A stretch of 64,000 nt of DNA. Source: Microbacterium sp. SZ1 (GTDB taxonomy: Bacteria > Actinomycetota > Actinomycetes > Actinomycetales > Microbacteriaceae). Below, piece after piece: positions 50,346 through 59,369 of the stretch. The translations under genes were made by a program, and so were the position numbers. The notes beneath the pieces were generated by a model. That model was given only the letters and a program-made list of their open reading frames with translations. It ran no database searches and was not told where the DNA came from. The stretch spans positions 124,001 through 188,000 of the forward strand of contig NZ_LPVV01000004.1 of the NCBI RefSeq assembly GCF_002362255.1. The letters run 5' to 3'. The first letter of the stretch is position 1; every line of letters begins with the position of its first letter.

Positions 50346-51589
50346 TCAATGCTCGCTCCAGTACTCGTCCGCCGTGGCCTGGATCCCCTCCAAGAAGGGC
50401 ATCGGGTCACCGGGGTTCGTCATGAATCCCGTGAACTGGTCGAGCGACGAGGTGAGGATCGGCGCAGGGGCCGCCTCGTAATAGCGCAGGTAGAACGTGT
50501 ACTTCGGGTCGGTGTACTCCTCGCCGATCTTCTGGAACTCCTCAGTCGCGGCCGTGGCGTTCGGATTGAACGGCAGGTTGCCCTGCTGCTCCGACCACGC
50601 GGTCTGCGCGTCGGTGCCCATCCACCACTCCGAGTACTCGAGCCCGAGCTCGCGCTGCGCCGACTTCTCGGGCACGCAGGCGGGGGCGGTCTCGATGGCC
50701 ACCGGAATGACCTCCTGCTCGGGGTTCACGTTCGGGATGGGGAACACGCCCCAGTCGGTGCCGCTCTCCAGCCCGACGGTGTCGAGCGTGCTCGCGTACC
50801 AGGTGCCGAAGGGGATCATCGCGACCTCCTGGTCCTTGATCTGCGTCTCGCCCGGAGTCTTCGAACCCGGGTCGGAGAAGTAGCCCTTCTCCTTCATGTC
50901 GAGCCAGACGTTCATGATGTCGACGACCTCGGGGTCGGTGAACTTCGCCTCACCCGAGACGAGGTCGTTGTAGAGCTCGACGTCGGTGCCCGCCGTGAGG
51001 ATCTGGAACCACACGAACGCCCAGGGATTGCCGCCCGAGTTCAGAACGGTGCGATGCCGGCGTCTACGAGCGTGTCGGCGACCGTCATCATCTCGTCCCA
51101 CGTCGTGGGCACCTCGAGGCCGAGCTCGGAGAACGTGCGCTTGTCGTAGTACATGACCCAGTCGTCGACGCTGATCGGGGTGCAGTACTGCTTGCCGTCG
51201 ATCGTGTAGAGGTCCTTCACCGACTCGCTGATGTCGCCGTCGGCGACGGCCTTCTCCCAGATGTCGGTGGTCTCGGCGACGAGTCCCTCCGAGACGAGGT
51301 CCTCAAGCGACGAACCGGTGTGCCAGGTGAAGAGTCCCGGCGCCTTGTTCGATCGGAAGGACTGCTTGATGAACGCCTGGAACGCGTTCTGGTCGGCGTA
51401 GTACGCCGGGTCGAGCGACACGTCGATGTCGTCCTTCGACACGGCGGAGAACTTCTCGAAGTCCCAGCTCTTGTCGGTGACGAACTGCAGATCGGTCGAT
51501 GATCCGGCAGTCGAGCCGGCGCACCCGGCGACCGATGCCACGGTCACGAGCGCCGCCGTGGCGACGATCATTCTTCGCGGGAACTTCAC
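50346..51589 (-). pseudogene. Sugar-binding lipoprotein gene of unit 2, interrupted by a frameshift
   Basis: The 5' part (51589-51041) encodes signal peptide MKFPRRMIVATAALVTVASV, lipobox VAGC and the N lobe up to TVADTLVDAGIAPF, then TGA. The homologous continuation NSGGNPWAFVWFQILTAGTD...ATADEYWSEH lies in the next frame down to 50346. One base is missing near 51041-51047 (TTC-TG-AAC). No homopolymer explains it. The N and C lobes are otherwise intact and highly protein-like, so the mutation is recent, a programmed shift, or a sequencing error. If real, importer unit 2 lacks its receptor and may depend on another binding protein. Confidence 0.85.
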
Positions 51590-51637
51590 ACGGAACTCCT
51601 TCGTTCGGGTCGAGGATCGGTATCGCGATCATCGGGT

Positions 51638-51651
51638 TGATATCGTTATCA
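51638..51651. promoter_or_regulatory. LacI-type operator upstream of the unit 2 binding-protein gene
   Basis: TGATATCGTTATCA, near-palindromic with the central CG typical of LacI-family sites. It lies 48 nt before the lipoprotein ATG at 51589. Its exact reverse complement is found at 52836-52849. Confidence 0.75.
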
Positions 51652-51764
51652 GAATCGGACTGTAACACGGTCGAGAAGACGAGGGCAAGCGATCCAGCGC
51701 AAGTCGTCGGGCGCATCTCGCGGCAGGATGCCGGTCGCTCGGCGTTACCCGAACCGACGCGAAT

Positions 51765-51774
51765 GTATCGATAC
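51765..51774. promoter_or_regulatory. Palindrome at the lacI start, possible autoregulatory site
   Basis: GTATCGATAC, a perfect 10-bp palindrome with central CG, ends 9 nt before the regulator ATG at 51784, where it would overlap the -10 region. Confidence 0.35.
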
Positions 51775-51783
51775 CATGACGGC

Positions 51784-52797
51784 ATGACCGGTCGTCCTGC
51801 GAAGAATCGCGGCTCCGCCGCTCCCACCGTCCAGGACGTCGCCGCAGCGGCCGGGGTCTCGCCGATGACGGTGTCGCGAGTGCTCAGCGGCGGGCCGAAT
51901 GTGCGGCCCGAGAAGGTGCAGGCGGTGCTGGATGCGGCCGCCGCCCTCGGGTACCGCCGCAACGAGAACGCCCGCAGCCTCCGACCCGGTCAGCGCACCG
52001 GCCTGATCGGCGTGATCATCACCAACGTCGCGAACCCGTACTACGCGCAGGTGCAGCTCGGCGTCGAGGAGATCGTGACCGCCGACGGCATGCTCCTGCT
52101 CGTCGGCAACAGCGGCGAGGACATCGAGCGCGAGCGCGCACTGGTGAACGACTTCATCGGCCGGAAGGTCGACGGACTCATCGTCGTCCCGGCCGGCGGC
52201 GACGTCACGCACCTGCGCACGGCGGTGGCTGCCGGCATGCCGCTCGCCCTGGCCTCCCGCCAGGTCGACGGCGTGACCGCCGATGTGGTGCTCGTCGACG
52301 ACGAGAACGGAGCGCGAGACGGCACGGCGTCACTGCTCGCCCGGGGGCACCGTCGGATCGCCTTCCTCGGGAACCGGGCCTCGGTCTTCACCAGTCGGCG
52401 GCGGCGCCTCGGTTTCGAGCGGGCGCACCGCGAGGCCGACGTCGCCATCGACCCCGCTCTGATGCGGGCCGGCCAGAACGACGATGCGGCCGCGCACGAC
52501 GTCATGGTCGAGCTGTTGACGAGCGACGATCCGCCGACGGCGGTCTTCAGCGCCAACAACCGCAACACCATCGGCGCTCTCCGCGCTCTTGCCGAGCACC
52601 CCGAGCTCGCCGCGGGCATGCGCATCGTGGCTTTCGATGACTTCGAGCTGTCGGGCCTCGTGCCCTTCGACCTCTCGGTCATCGAGCACGATCCGCGCGA
52701 GCTCGGGCGCACGGCCGCCCGCATGATGATGCAGCGTCTCACCGCACCCGACAGCGAGCCGCAGCTGGTCGAGCTGCCCACGCGATTCCGGGCGTGA
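51784..52797 (+). CDS. LacI-family transcriptional regulator
   Basis: 337 aa, ATG 51784 (MTGRPAKNRGSAAPTVQDVA). HTH and hinge: TVQDVAAAAGVSPMTVSRVL, then ARSLRPGQRTGLIGVIITNV. The periplasmic-binding-like sensor domain has ADVVLVDDENGARDGTASLL and PTAVFSANNRNTIGALRAL. It is divergent from unit 2 and followed 105 nt later by the isomerase-like gene. The identical 14-bp operator stands before both, so this protein probably represses both and is relieved by a manno-sugar. Confidence 0.9.
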   Translation: MTGRPAKNRGSAAPTVQDVAAAAGVSPMTVSRVLSGGPNVRPEKVQAVLDAAAALGYRRNENARSLRPGQRTGLIGVIITNVANPYYAQVQLGVEEIVTADGMLLLVGNSGEDIERERALVNDFIGRKVDGLIVVPAGGDVTHLRTAVAAGMPLALASRQVDGVTADVVLVDDENGARDGTASLLARGHRRIAFLGNRASVFTSRRRRLGFERAHREADVAIDPALMRAGQNDDAAAHDVMVELLTSDDPPTAVFSANNRNTIGALRALAEHPELAAGMRIVAFDDFELSGLVPFDLSVIEHDPRELGRTAARMMMQRLTAPDSEPQLVELPTRFRA

Positions 52798-52835
52798 GGT
52801 CCGCGTGATGCGCTTCCGCTGGACGTAATGTACGT

Positions 52836-52849
52836 TGATAACGATATCA
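52836..52849. promoter_or_regulatory. LacI-type operator upstream of the mannose-6-P isomerase-like gene
   Basis: TGATAACGATATCA, the exact reverse complement of the site at 51638-51651, 53 nt before the ATG at 52903. Its presence also argues against the in-frame ATG at 52828 as the true start. Confidence 0.75.
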
Positions 52850-52902
52850 GCGCGGGGCCTCCTCGGCATCCGCGTCGGCATCCGGAACGAAAGGCTGCAG
52901 CG

Positions 52903-54678
52903 ATGCCCCACACCCCCGCGCGCGCCGGTGAGCGTACGTCCTCCTACGACCGCCATCCCGTGATCGGACTTCCGCCGGGCGAGGCGATCCGTCACGGTGC
53001 CGACGTCTGGCGCGCGATCCGCGACGCCGCGGAGCCTGCGGGCGATCGAGCCCTCATCGCGATCGACGCCTATCCCGGTACCGACCTCACCGCGCTCGCC
53101 GACGAGATCCGCACCGGCCTCCCCGGGTTCGAGGTCGTCGACGTGGAGTCGGCGGCGCTGCCGGCATCCGAGCTGGCTGCGCGATTCGCGCACACCCTCA
53201 CCGACGATCGAGTGTTCGGGATCATGTCGCACGCGACCATCGACGCCTTCTACGACGCGGCGAAGCGTGACGAGCTGCGCGACCGGGTCGAGCACCGCGC
53301 GGCTCCGACCGTGGTGCTCGGCTGGGGCGCGGCCGCCCTCACGCGCCCCGACGTGACGGTGCTCGTCGAGATGGCGCGGTGGGAGATCCAGTTGCGCTAC
53401 CGCCGCGGCATGCCGAACTGGCACGCCGAGAACGCCGACGAGGATCCGCTGCGCAAGATCAAGCGCGGCTTCTTCCTCGAGTGGCGCGCCGCCGACCGGC
53501 ACAAGCGACCCCTGTTCGACACCGCGGACTTCATCATCGACGCGAACCGGGTCGGAGACGCGACCCTCATCACCGGCGACGCCTTCCGCGGTGCGCTGGC
53601 CGCGGCATCCCACCGGCCGTTCCGCGTCGTGCCGTACTTCGATCCCGGCGTCTGGGGCGGGCAGTGGATGAAGCAGGTCTGCGGCCTCGACGCGTCGGAG
53701 GCCAACTACGCCTGGTCGTTCGACGGCGTGCCCGAGGAGAACAGCCTGTTGCTGAGCGACGGCGACGGCGTCTTCCAGATCCCGTCGATCGACCTGGTGT
53801 TCTCGCACCCGAGGGAACTCCTCGGTGAGCGCACGTTCGCGCGTTTCGGGGCCGAGTTCCCCATCCGCTTCGACCTGCTCGACACGATGGGCGGCGGCAA
53901 CCTTTCGCTGCAGGTGCATCCGCTCACCGAGTACATCCGCGACCGCTTCGGCATGGCGTACACGCAGGACGAGAGCTACTACCTGCTGGATGCCGATGAC
54001 GATGCCGTCGTGTACCTCGGACTCAAGACCGGGGTGGACCGGGAACGGCTCGCCGCCGACCTGGCCCGCGCGCAGGGCGGTGAGATCTCGTTCCCCGCCG
54101 GGGACTACGTCAACACCTACCCGGCGAAGAAGCACGACCACTTCTCGATCCCCGCCGGCACCGTGCACTGCTCCGGAGCGAACTCCATGGTGCTCGAGAT
54201 CTCGGCGACGCCGTACATCTTCACCTTCAAGATGTGGGACTGGGACCGCGTGGGCCTCGACGGCGTGCCCCGACCGATCCACCTCGATCACGCGCTCGCG
54301 AACATCCAGTGGGAGCGCGACACCGCGTGGACAGACGAGAATCTCATCGATCAGGTCGAGCCGATCACCGAGGGCGACGGCTGGCGGGAAGAGCGCACCG
54401 GTCTGCACGGACTCGAGTTCATCGAGGTGCGCCGCCACTGGTTCACGGACCCAGTGCCCCATCACACGGCCGGGACGGTGAACGTGCTGAACCTCGTCGA
54501 GGGAGCCGAGGCGATCGTCGAATCGCCCACCGATGCGTTCGAACCGTTCGTCGTGCACTACGCCGAGACCTTCATCGTTCCGGCGGCCGTCGGCGCGTAC
54601 ACGATCCGTCCGCACGGCGCGGGTGTCGGTGCCGAGTGCGCGACCGTGAAAGCCTCCGTGCGGGGCACCGCCGTGTGA
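52903..54678 (+). CDS. Class I mannose-6-phosphate isomerase-like enzyme with N-terminal kinase-like domain
   Basis: 591 aa, start ATG 52903 (MPHTPARAGERTSSYDRHPV). The C-terminal part (about 225-591) is a type I phosphomannose isomerase cupin: LLDTMGGGNLSLQVHPLTEY (Gln/His zinc ligands), QDESYYLL (Glu ligand) and FSIPAGTVHCSG (His). The first 210 residues look like a nucleoside/sugar-kinase fold without a usable P-loop (RALIAIDAYPGTDLTALADE, MPNWHAENADEDPLRKIKRG). The whole-length form exists in other bacteria, so this is not a recent fusion. It should convert mannose-6-P to fructose-6-P, completing the pathway. Confidence 0.82.
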   Translation: MPHTPARAGERTSSYDRHPVIGLPPGEAIRHGADVWRAIRDAAEPAGDRALIAIDAYPGTDLTALADEIRTGLPGFEVVDVESAALPASELAARFAHTLTDDRVFGIMSHATIDAFYDAAKRDELRDRVEHRAAPTVVLGWGAAALTRPDVTVLVEMARWEIQLRYRRGMPNWHAENADEDPLRKIKRGFFLEWRAADRHKRPLFDTADFIIDANRVGDATLITGDAFRGALAAASHRPFRVVPYFDPGVWGGQWMKQVCGLDASEANYAWSFDGVPEENSLLLSDGDGVFQIPSIDLVFSHPRELLGERTFARFGAEFPIRFDLLDTMGGGNLSLQVHPLTEYIRDRFGMAYTQDESYYLLDADDDAVVYLGLKTGVDRERLAADLARAQGGEISFPAGDYVNTYPAKKHDHFSIPAGTVHCSGANSMVLEISATPYIFTFKMWDWDRVGLDGVPRPIHLDHALANIQWERDTAWTDENLIDQVEPITEGDGWREERTGLHGLEFIEVRRHWFTDPVPHHTAGTVNVLNLVEGAEAIVESPTDAFEPFVVHYAETFIVPAAVGAYTIRPHGAGVGAECATVKASVRGTAV

Positions 54679-54722
54679 TCGGATCTCGGCGGAGGGGTCG
54701 GGGTGAGACTTTCCGCGGAGGG

Positions 54723-54770
54723 CACCGCGTTTCGTCTCGCTCGGCTCCGCCGTGCTCGCTCAACGGCCGG
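54723..54770. repeat. Divergent copy of the REP-like repeat
   Basis: CACCGCGTTTCGTCTCGCTC, an 8-10 nt expansion, then CGTGCTCGCTCAACGGCC. Lies between the converging isomerase and IclR genes. Confidence 0.6.
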
Positions 54771-54794
54771 AGGGGATGGGCCCGCGAGGCCGGC

Positions 54795-55574
54795 TCACCG
54801 GGCGGTCGGAGGCACCGCCGAGATGAGGCCGAGGGCGACGCTGATGCGGTCGGCGGATTCGACGACGTCCTCCTGCAGCCGGTCGAGTCCGTGGTCGCGC
54901 ATCATCGTGAGGCGGCCGGACAGCGAGATGGCGCCGACCGCCCGTCCGGTCGCGTCGCGGATGGGCGCGGCGACGCACAGCCGCCCCAGGGCCAACTCCT
55001 GATCCTCGGTCGCGTACCCGTCGCGGGCGACGCGGTCGAGCTCGGCGTCGAGCGCGTCGTGGTCGCCGATCGTGTTGACGGTGAACTTCGGCAGCTCGTC
55101 GCCGAGCAGCTCGCGTCGCTCCTGCGCGGAAAGTCCCAGCAGCAGACACTTACCCAGCGCGGAGGCGTGCAGAGGCTGCCCGAGTCCGACCATCGTGTGC
55201 GACTTGCGCGCGAGCTCGCCCTCGGCGTGCGAGAGGTACACGGCTTTGTCGCCGACGCGCACGGCCACATTCGCGCTGAAGCCGGTGCGCTGCGCGAGCT
55301 CCTGCACCGGCGTGCGGCTCTCGCGATGGATCGGGTACTGGTTGAGACCGCGGCTCGCGAGCGACATGACCTCCGCTCCGATCGCGTAGCCGTTGTCGAC
55401 CTTCGAGACGTAGCCGAGCTCCTCGAGAGTGGTCAGCATGCGGGCGATCGTCGACGCGCCGAGACCGGTCGCGCGCGAGATGTCGGAGGCACGGGGCGGC
55501 CCGCCCGTCGCACTCGCGATCGCCTCGAGCACCGCCGCCGCCCGGCCGACTCCCTGCTGAACTTCCGCCGCCAT
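54795..55574 (-). CDS. IclR-family transcriptional regulator
   Basis: 259 aa. N-terminal winged helix (GVGRAAAVLEAIASATGG, ASDISRATGLGASTIARMLT, LEELGYVSK) and C-terminal effector domain (LHASALGKCLLLGLSAQERR, GYATEDQELALGRLCVAAPI, AISLSGRLTM). It is encoded directly downstream of the FAD-dependent oxidoreductase gene on the same strand and probably controls the oxidoreductase/transporter divergon via sites in 57906-58035. The ligand is likely a sugar acid or aromatic acid, by family habit only. Confidence 0.9.
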   Translation of the reverse strand: MAAEVQQGVGRAAAVLEAIASATGGPPRASDISRATGLGASTIARMLTTLEELGYVSKVDNGYAIGAEVMSLASRGLNQYPIHRESRTPVQELAQRTGFSANVAVRVGDKAVYLSHAEGELARKSHTMVGLGQPLHASALGKCLLLGLSAQERRELLGDELPKFTVNTIGDHDALDAELDRVARDGYATEDQELALGRLCVAAPIRDATGRAVGAISLSGRLTMMRDHGLDRLQEDVVESADRISVALGLISAVPPTAR

Positions 55575-55601
55575 GCCCCCAGTCTCCCCTACGACCGCGC
55601 C

Positions 55602-57905
55602 TCACCAGGGAAGTGCGACATCGCGCCCGCTCTGCTCGGCGTACACGCGCACGCTGCTCAGCGTCACGTACGCGTAGCCGTTCGTACGGCTCACGCGCAC
55701 CCGCACCGCCTCGATCTCGTGCCGCGCGAAGTCGTGGATGCGGTGCCGGTGCCTGTTGTCGGTCACCGCGGCGACCGTCAGCCACGCGCCGTCGACCTGC
55801 ACCTGCACCTCGTAGTCGGCGACGAGCTCGGGAATCACGGTGAACTCGGTGCGGTGGTGGTGGAGGTTGATGAGATCCTCGTCGACGTCGTCGTTCCACA
55901 CGAGACGGACGGATGCCGCGGCGACCGGCTCCGACCAGCGCAGCTCGATCCACTCCGGCGAGACGGCGAGCGCCTCGGCATCCACCCGCTCCGACGACCA
56001 CATACGAGGGCCGCCGTAGGGCCGGTTGCTGCCGTCGACGATCTTGTCTGCTGACCACGCGCGAGTCTCGCCGAGCGCGCGGAGCGAGACGCTGCGGCGA
56101 CGCAGCATCCGGGCGTTCCAGTCGGTGACGAGCTGGTGATCGGCGTCGGGGATGTGGTCATCGAACGCGGCGTCGTCGGCGCGCTTCGCGCCCATCGCGA
56201 GCACGCCATAGGGTCGCTCGTCCGTGAGCACGAGGGAGACGTGCGGGTCGGCGCGCACGATGACGACGGCGTTCGCGGGGCTCTCCGGATGCCAGGCGAG
56301 CGGGGCGAGGACGGAGTCCGCGCCCGCGGTGACGGGCACCTCGACCTGGGCGATCCGCTCGACGGGCACGGCGTTCTGCGGCTTGCCGGTGTTCCACAGC
56401 TCCACGCGGAGGGTGGTGTCTGCGTCAGCCACGACGTCGAGCTCGACCCCCTCGATCCGCGGATCGACCGGCACCATCACGGCGATGTCGCGATCGAGCG
56501 GCAGCGTGTCGGCCGTGCGGTGCGCTCGGGTCGACACCTCGGCGAGCGCGCTCGACGCCGTGACCGTCGCCGTCTGCGCGAGGTCGTCGGCGTCGGTCGC
56601 GGAGACGCCGAACACCGGGGCGTCCTCGCGCAGCAGCGCCGCCTGCAGGTCGCCCCGGTGCGACCCGGCGAGGTCGCGGGGCGTGAGTCCATCGCGGGCG
56701 AGCAGTGCGGCGGCCGTGCCGACGGCCTGCCCCTGCGTGGCGCAGGTGGCCATCACGCGGGTGGAGCCGAATGCGATGTGCGACGCCGAGATGTTGCGGC
56801 CGGCGAAGAGCAGGTTGGAGACGTCGCGGGAGTAGAGGCTCCGGAACGGGATCTGGTAGATGCCGTCGCTGTAGCGCTGCAGCGCCCCCGCCTTCTCGGC
56901 GTAGACGCCCTCGACGGGATGGAGGTCGATGGACCAGCCGCCGAAGGCCACGGCGTCATCGAACGACCTCTGCTCCAGCACGTCGTGCTGCGTCATCGTG
57001 TAGTCGCCGATGAACCGCCGGTACTCGCGCTTGCCGGGGATCGCGCCGACCCACTCCAGCGTCAGCCGATCGGCGTCGAACTCGCCGGAGTTCTTGATGT
57101 AGTCCCAGATGCCGTAGACGATCGACCACAGCTCGTCGCGGATCTGCTCATTCGATGAGACGGTGTCGAGGTGTCCGCCCCACTCGATCCACCAGTAGTC
57201 GCAGCCGTTGTCGCCGGTGCGGATGATGCGGTTGCGCACGATCGGCGTCTCGCGGATGTCCTTCGCGATCAGCGGGGGCACGAAGCGCTCCGGCCGCCCG
57301 GCATCCTTCGTGTAGAAGAAGAGGGAGCTGCCGAGCAGCTCGTCGTCGGCGACCTCGGGCGCCCAGGGCTCGTCGAACTCCGCACGAGACTCGCGGCCGA
57401 CGCGGTAGCCGGCGCCGGCGAGGTGGCCGATGAGGCCGTCACCCGAGCAGTCGAGGAAGACCGGAGCCTCGAACACCGTCTCGATCTCGCTGCCCATGGT
57501 CCAGCCGACCACGGCGGCGATGCGCGGCGCCTCGCCTGGTCGGGTGTCGTGCATGCGCACCTCGCGGACGTCGGTGTTGAGGTGCAGCGAGATGTTCGGC
57601 TCAGACCGCACGCCGTCGAGCAGCACCTGGTCCCAGTAGTAGGGGTTCCCCTCGGGGTTGCGGTACTGGTTCTCGAGCACGAGCTCGCCGACGATCCCCG
57701 TCTCGCGGGCGAACCGCTGCGTGCCGTGCGCCGTGGCGCCGACGACCCACACCCGCACCTCGCTCGAGGAGTTGCCCCCGAGTACCGGCCGGTTCTGGAT
57801 GAGCGCGACGCGCGAACCCATCCGCGCTGCGGCGATGGCCGCGCACGTCCCGGCGAGCCCCCCGCCGACGACCACCACGTCCACCCGGCTCTCCGCCTTG
57901 ATCAT
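55602..57905 (-). CDS. FAD-dependent oxidoreductase (FAD_oxidored type) with C-terminal discoidin-like region
   Basis: 767 aa. N-terminal dinucleotide motif VVVVGGGLAGTCAAIAAARM, then RPVLGGNSSSEVRVWVVG and FLDCSGDGLIGHLAGAGYRV, then LFAGRNISASHIAFGSTRVM and ATCATQGQAVGTAAALL. These are the marks of the PF12831-type oxidoreductases found in polysaccharide or cyclitol clusters. Residues about 610-765 resemble a discoidin/CBM32 sandwich (RMWSSERVDAEALAVSPEWI, TLSSVRVYAEQSG). There is no signal peptide, so a carbohydrate-binding-like domain in the cytoplasm is odd. It is divergent from the MHS transporter, which may bring in its substrate. Confidence 0.82.
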   Translation of the reverse strand: MIKAESRVDVVVVGGGLAGTCAAIAAARMGSRVALIQNRPVLGGNSSSEVRVWVVGATAHGTQRFARETGIVGELVLENQYRNPEGNPYYWDQVLLDGVRSEPNISLHLNTDVREVRMHDTRPGEAPRIAAVVGWTMGSEIETVFEAPVFLDCSGDGLIGHLAGAGYRVGRESRAEFDEPWAPEVADDELLGSSLFFYTKDAGRPERFVPPLIAKDIRETPIVRNRIIRTGDNGCDYWWIEWGGHLDTVSSNEQIRDELWSIVYGIWDYIKNSGEFDADRLTLEWVGAIPGKREYRRFIGDYTMTQHDVLEQRSFDDAVAFGGWSIDLHPVEGVYAEKAGALQRYSDGIYQIPFRSLYSRDVSNLLFAGRNISASHIAFGSTRVMATCATQGQAVGTAAALLARDGLTPRDLAGSHRGDLQAALLREDAPVFGVSATDADDLAQTATVTASSALAEVSTRAHRTADTLPLDRDIAVMVPVDPRIEGVELDVVADADTTLRVELWNTGKPQNAVPVERIAQVEVPVTAGADSVLAPLAWHPESPANAVVIVRADPHVSLVLTDERPYGVLAMGAKRADDAAFDDHIPDADHQLVTDWNARMLRRRSVSLRALGETRAWSADKIVDGSNRPYGGPRMWSSERVDAEALAVSPEWIELRWSEPVAAASVRLVWNDDVDEDLINLHHHRTEFTVIPELVADYEVQVQVDGAWLTVAAVTDNRHRHRIHDFARHEIEAVRVRVSRTNGYAYVTLSSVRVYAEQSGRDVALPW

Positions 57906-57926
57906 CGGACCTCCTCGTCGCTTCGA

Positions 57927-57991
57927 CTCATCAGACTTTACCGTTCAGAGGTTGCAGATTACCACTCAGCGGTAGTAGCTTCTCATCAGAC
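57927..57991. promoter_or_regulatory. Divergent control region with a repeated decamer
   Basis: CTCATCAGAC occurs at 57927-57936 and 57982-57991, 55 bp apart, either side of TACCG...CGGTA (about 57939-57974). The region serves both the FAD oxidoreductase (minus) and the transporter (plus). Candidate IclR sites. Confidence 0.4.
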
Positions 57992-58035
57992 GCTACGATC
58001 GTGGTGTCCCCACCACCTCTACTCAAGGACGCGTA

Positions 58036-59367
58036 ATGGGTATCACTGACACCGCCGACGGCGTCGGCACCGCGGTTCTCACCGACGACGAGCGCCGCCG
58101 GCGCATGCGCAAGGTCATCACGGCAGCCGGCGTCGGCCACTTCGTCGAATGGTTCGACTTCGGCCTCTACGGCACCCTTGCCACCGTCATCGCGCTGCAC
58201 TTCTTCCAGACCGGCGACCCGCAGGCAGCGCTTCTGTCGTCGTTCGGCGTCTTCGCGGCCGGGTTCATCATGCGCCCGATCGGCGGACTCTTCTTCGGCT
58301 CCATGGGCGACCGCATCGGTCGCCGCACCACGCTCGGCCTGGTGATCATGGTCACCTCGGGCGCGACGTTCATCATGGGCATCCTGCCGACGTACGACGC
58401 GATCGGTCTCGTCGCGCCGATCCTGCTCGTGATCGTCCGGCTGGTGCAGGGCTTCGCGGCCGGAGGCGAGAGCAGCGGAGCGACCACCCTGCTCGCCGAG
58501 TACGCGCCGAGCAACCGCCGCGGATTCGTGTCGAGCTTCGTCGACGTGTTCGGCTTCGCGGCGTTCGTCGCCGGTTCCGGTCTCGTGCTGCTCTTCACCG
58601 CGACCCTGGGCTCCGACGCCCTGAACGACTGGGGCTGGCGGGCGATGTTCGCCCTCGCGCTGCCCCTGGGCGCGGCGGGTCTCTACCTGCGACTCAAGCT
58701 CGAGGACACCCCGGAGTTCCAGAAGATCAAGGAGAAGGGCGAGGTCACCGCGAAGCCGCTGCGCACCTCGATCTCGCGCTGGTGGAAGGCGCTGCTCTTC
58801 TGCGTCGGCTTCGTCGTGCTCAAGGCCGTCGGACACTGGATCCTGCAGACCTTCATGCCCTCGTACCTGCAGACCGACCTGAAGTTCGACCAGCAGACGG
58901 CCTACGCCGTGACGACCATCGGGCTCGCGGCCATCATGATCCTCGTGCCGCTGTTCGGCCTGCTCAGCGACCGCATCGGCCGCAAGCCCGTCATGATCAT
59001 CGGCGCCGCCGGCTTCATCGTGCTCACCTACCCCACGCTGATGCTCATGGGCTCGGGAGCGTTCCTCGCGGCCGTGGTCGCCATGATCATCCTCGGCGTC
59101 TTCATGGCCGCCTACGACGGGGCGATGAGCGCCGCGATGGCCGAGCTCTTCCCCACGAACATCCGTTACGGCTCGATGGCGATCGCGTACAACATCTCGG
59201 TCGCCGCGTTCGGGGGCATCACGCCCTGGTTCTCGCAGAGCCTCATCTCGTGGACCGGTAACACCTACGCTCCCGCGTTCTACGTGATGGGCGCCGCCGT
59301 CATCACGCTCGTCGTGGTGATCGGTGCTCGTGAGACCGCGAAGAGCCCGCTGATCGAGAAGGGCTGA
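58036..59367 (+). CDS. MFS transporter, metabolite:proton symporter (MHS/ProP-like) family
   Basis: 443 aa, ATG 58036 after AAGGACGCGTA. Twelve predicted membrane helices. MHS hallmarks are GHFVEWFDFGLYGTLATVIA in helix 1, GDRIGRRTTLGLVIMV, LVQGFAAGGESSGATTLLAE and a second LLSDRIGRKPVMI loop. The family imports osmolytes and organic acids such as citrate, alpha-ketoglutarate and shikimate with protons. Followed 2 nt later by the epimerase gene, so both are one transcript divergent from the FAD oxidoreductase. Confidence 0.9.
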   Translation: MGITDTADGVGTAVLTDDERRRRMRKVITAAGVGHFVEWFDFGLYGTLATVIALHFFQTGDPQAALLSSFGVFAAGFIMRPIGGLFFGSMGDRIGRRTTLGLVIMVTSGATFIMGILPTYDAIGLVAPILLVIVRLVQGFAAGGESSGATTLLAEYAPSNRRGFVSSFVDVFGFAAFVAGSGLVLLFTATLGSDALNDWGWRAMFALALPLGAAGLYLRLKLEDTPEFQKIKEKGEVTAKPLRTSISRWWKALLFCVGFVVLKAVGHWILQTFMPSYLQTDLKFDQQTAYAVTTIGLAAIMILVPLFGLLSDRIGRKPVMIIGAAGFIVLTYPTLMLMGSGAFLAAVVAMIILGVFMAAYDGAMSAAMAELFPTNIRYGSMAIAYNISVAAFGGITPWFSQSLISWTGNTYAPAFYVMGAAVITLVVVIGARETAKSPLIEKG

Positions 59368-59369
59368 CC

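Noticed and set aside
52330..54615. 761-codon minus-strand open frame opposite lacI and the isomerase gene
   Set aside because: Shadow frame; low-complexity Arg/Glu/Val composition and no start signal.
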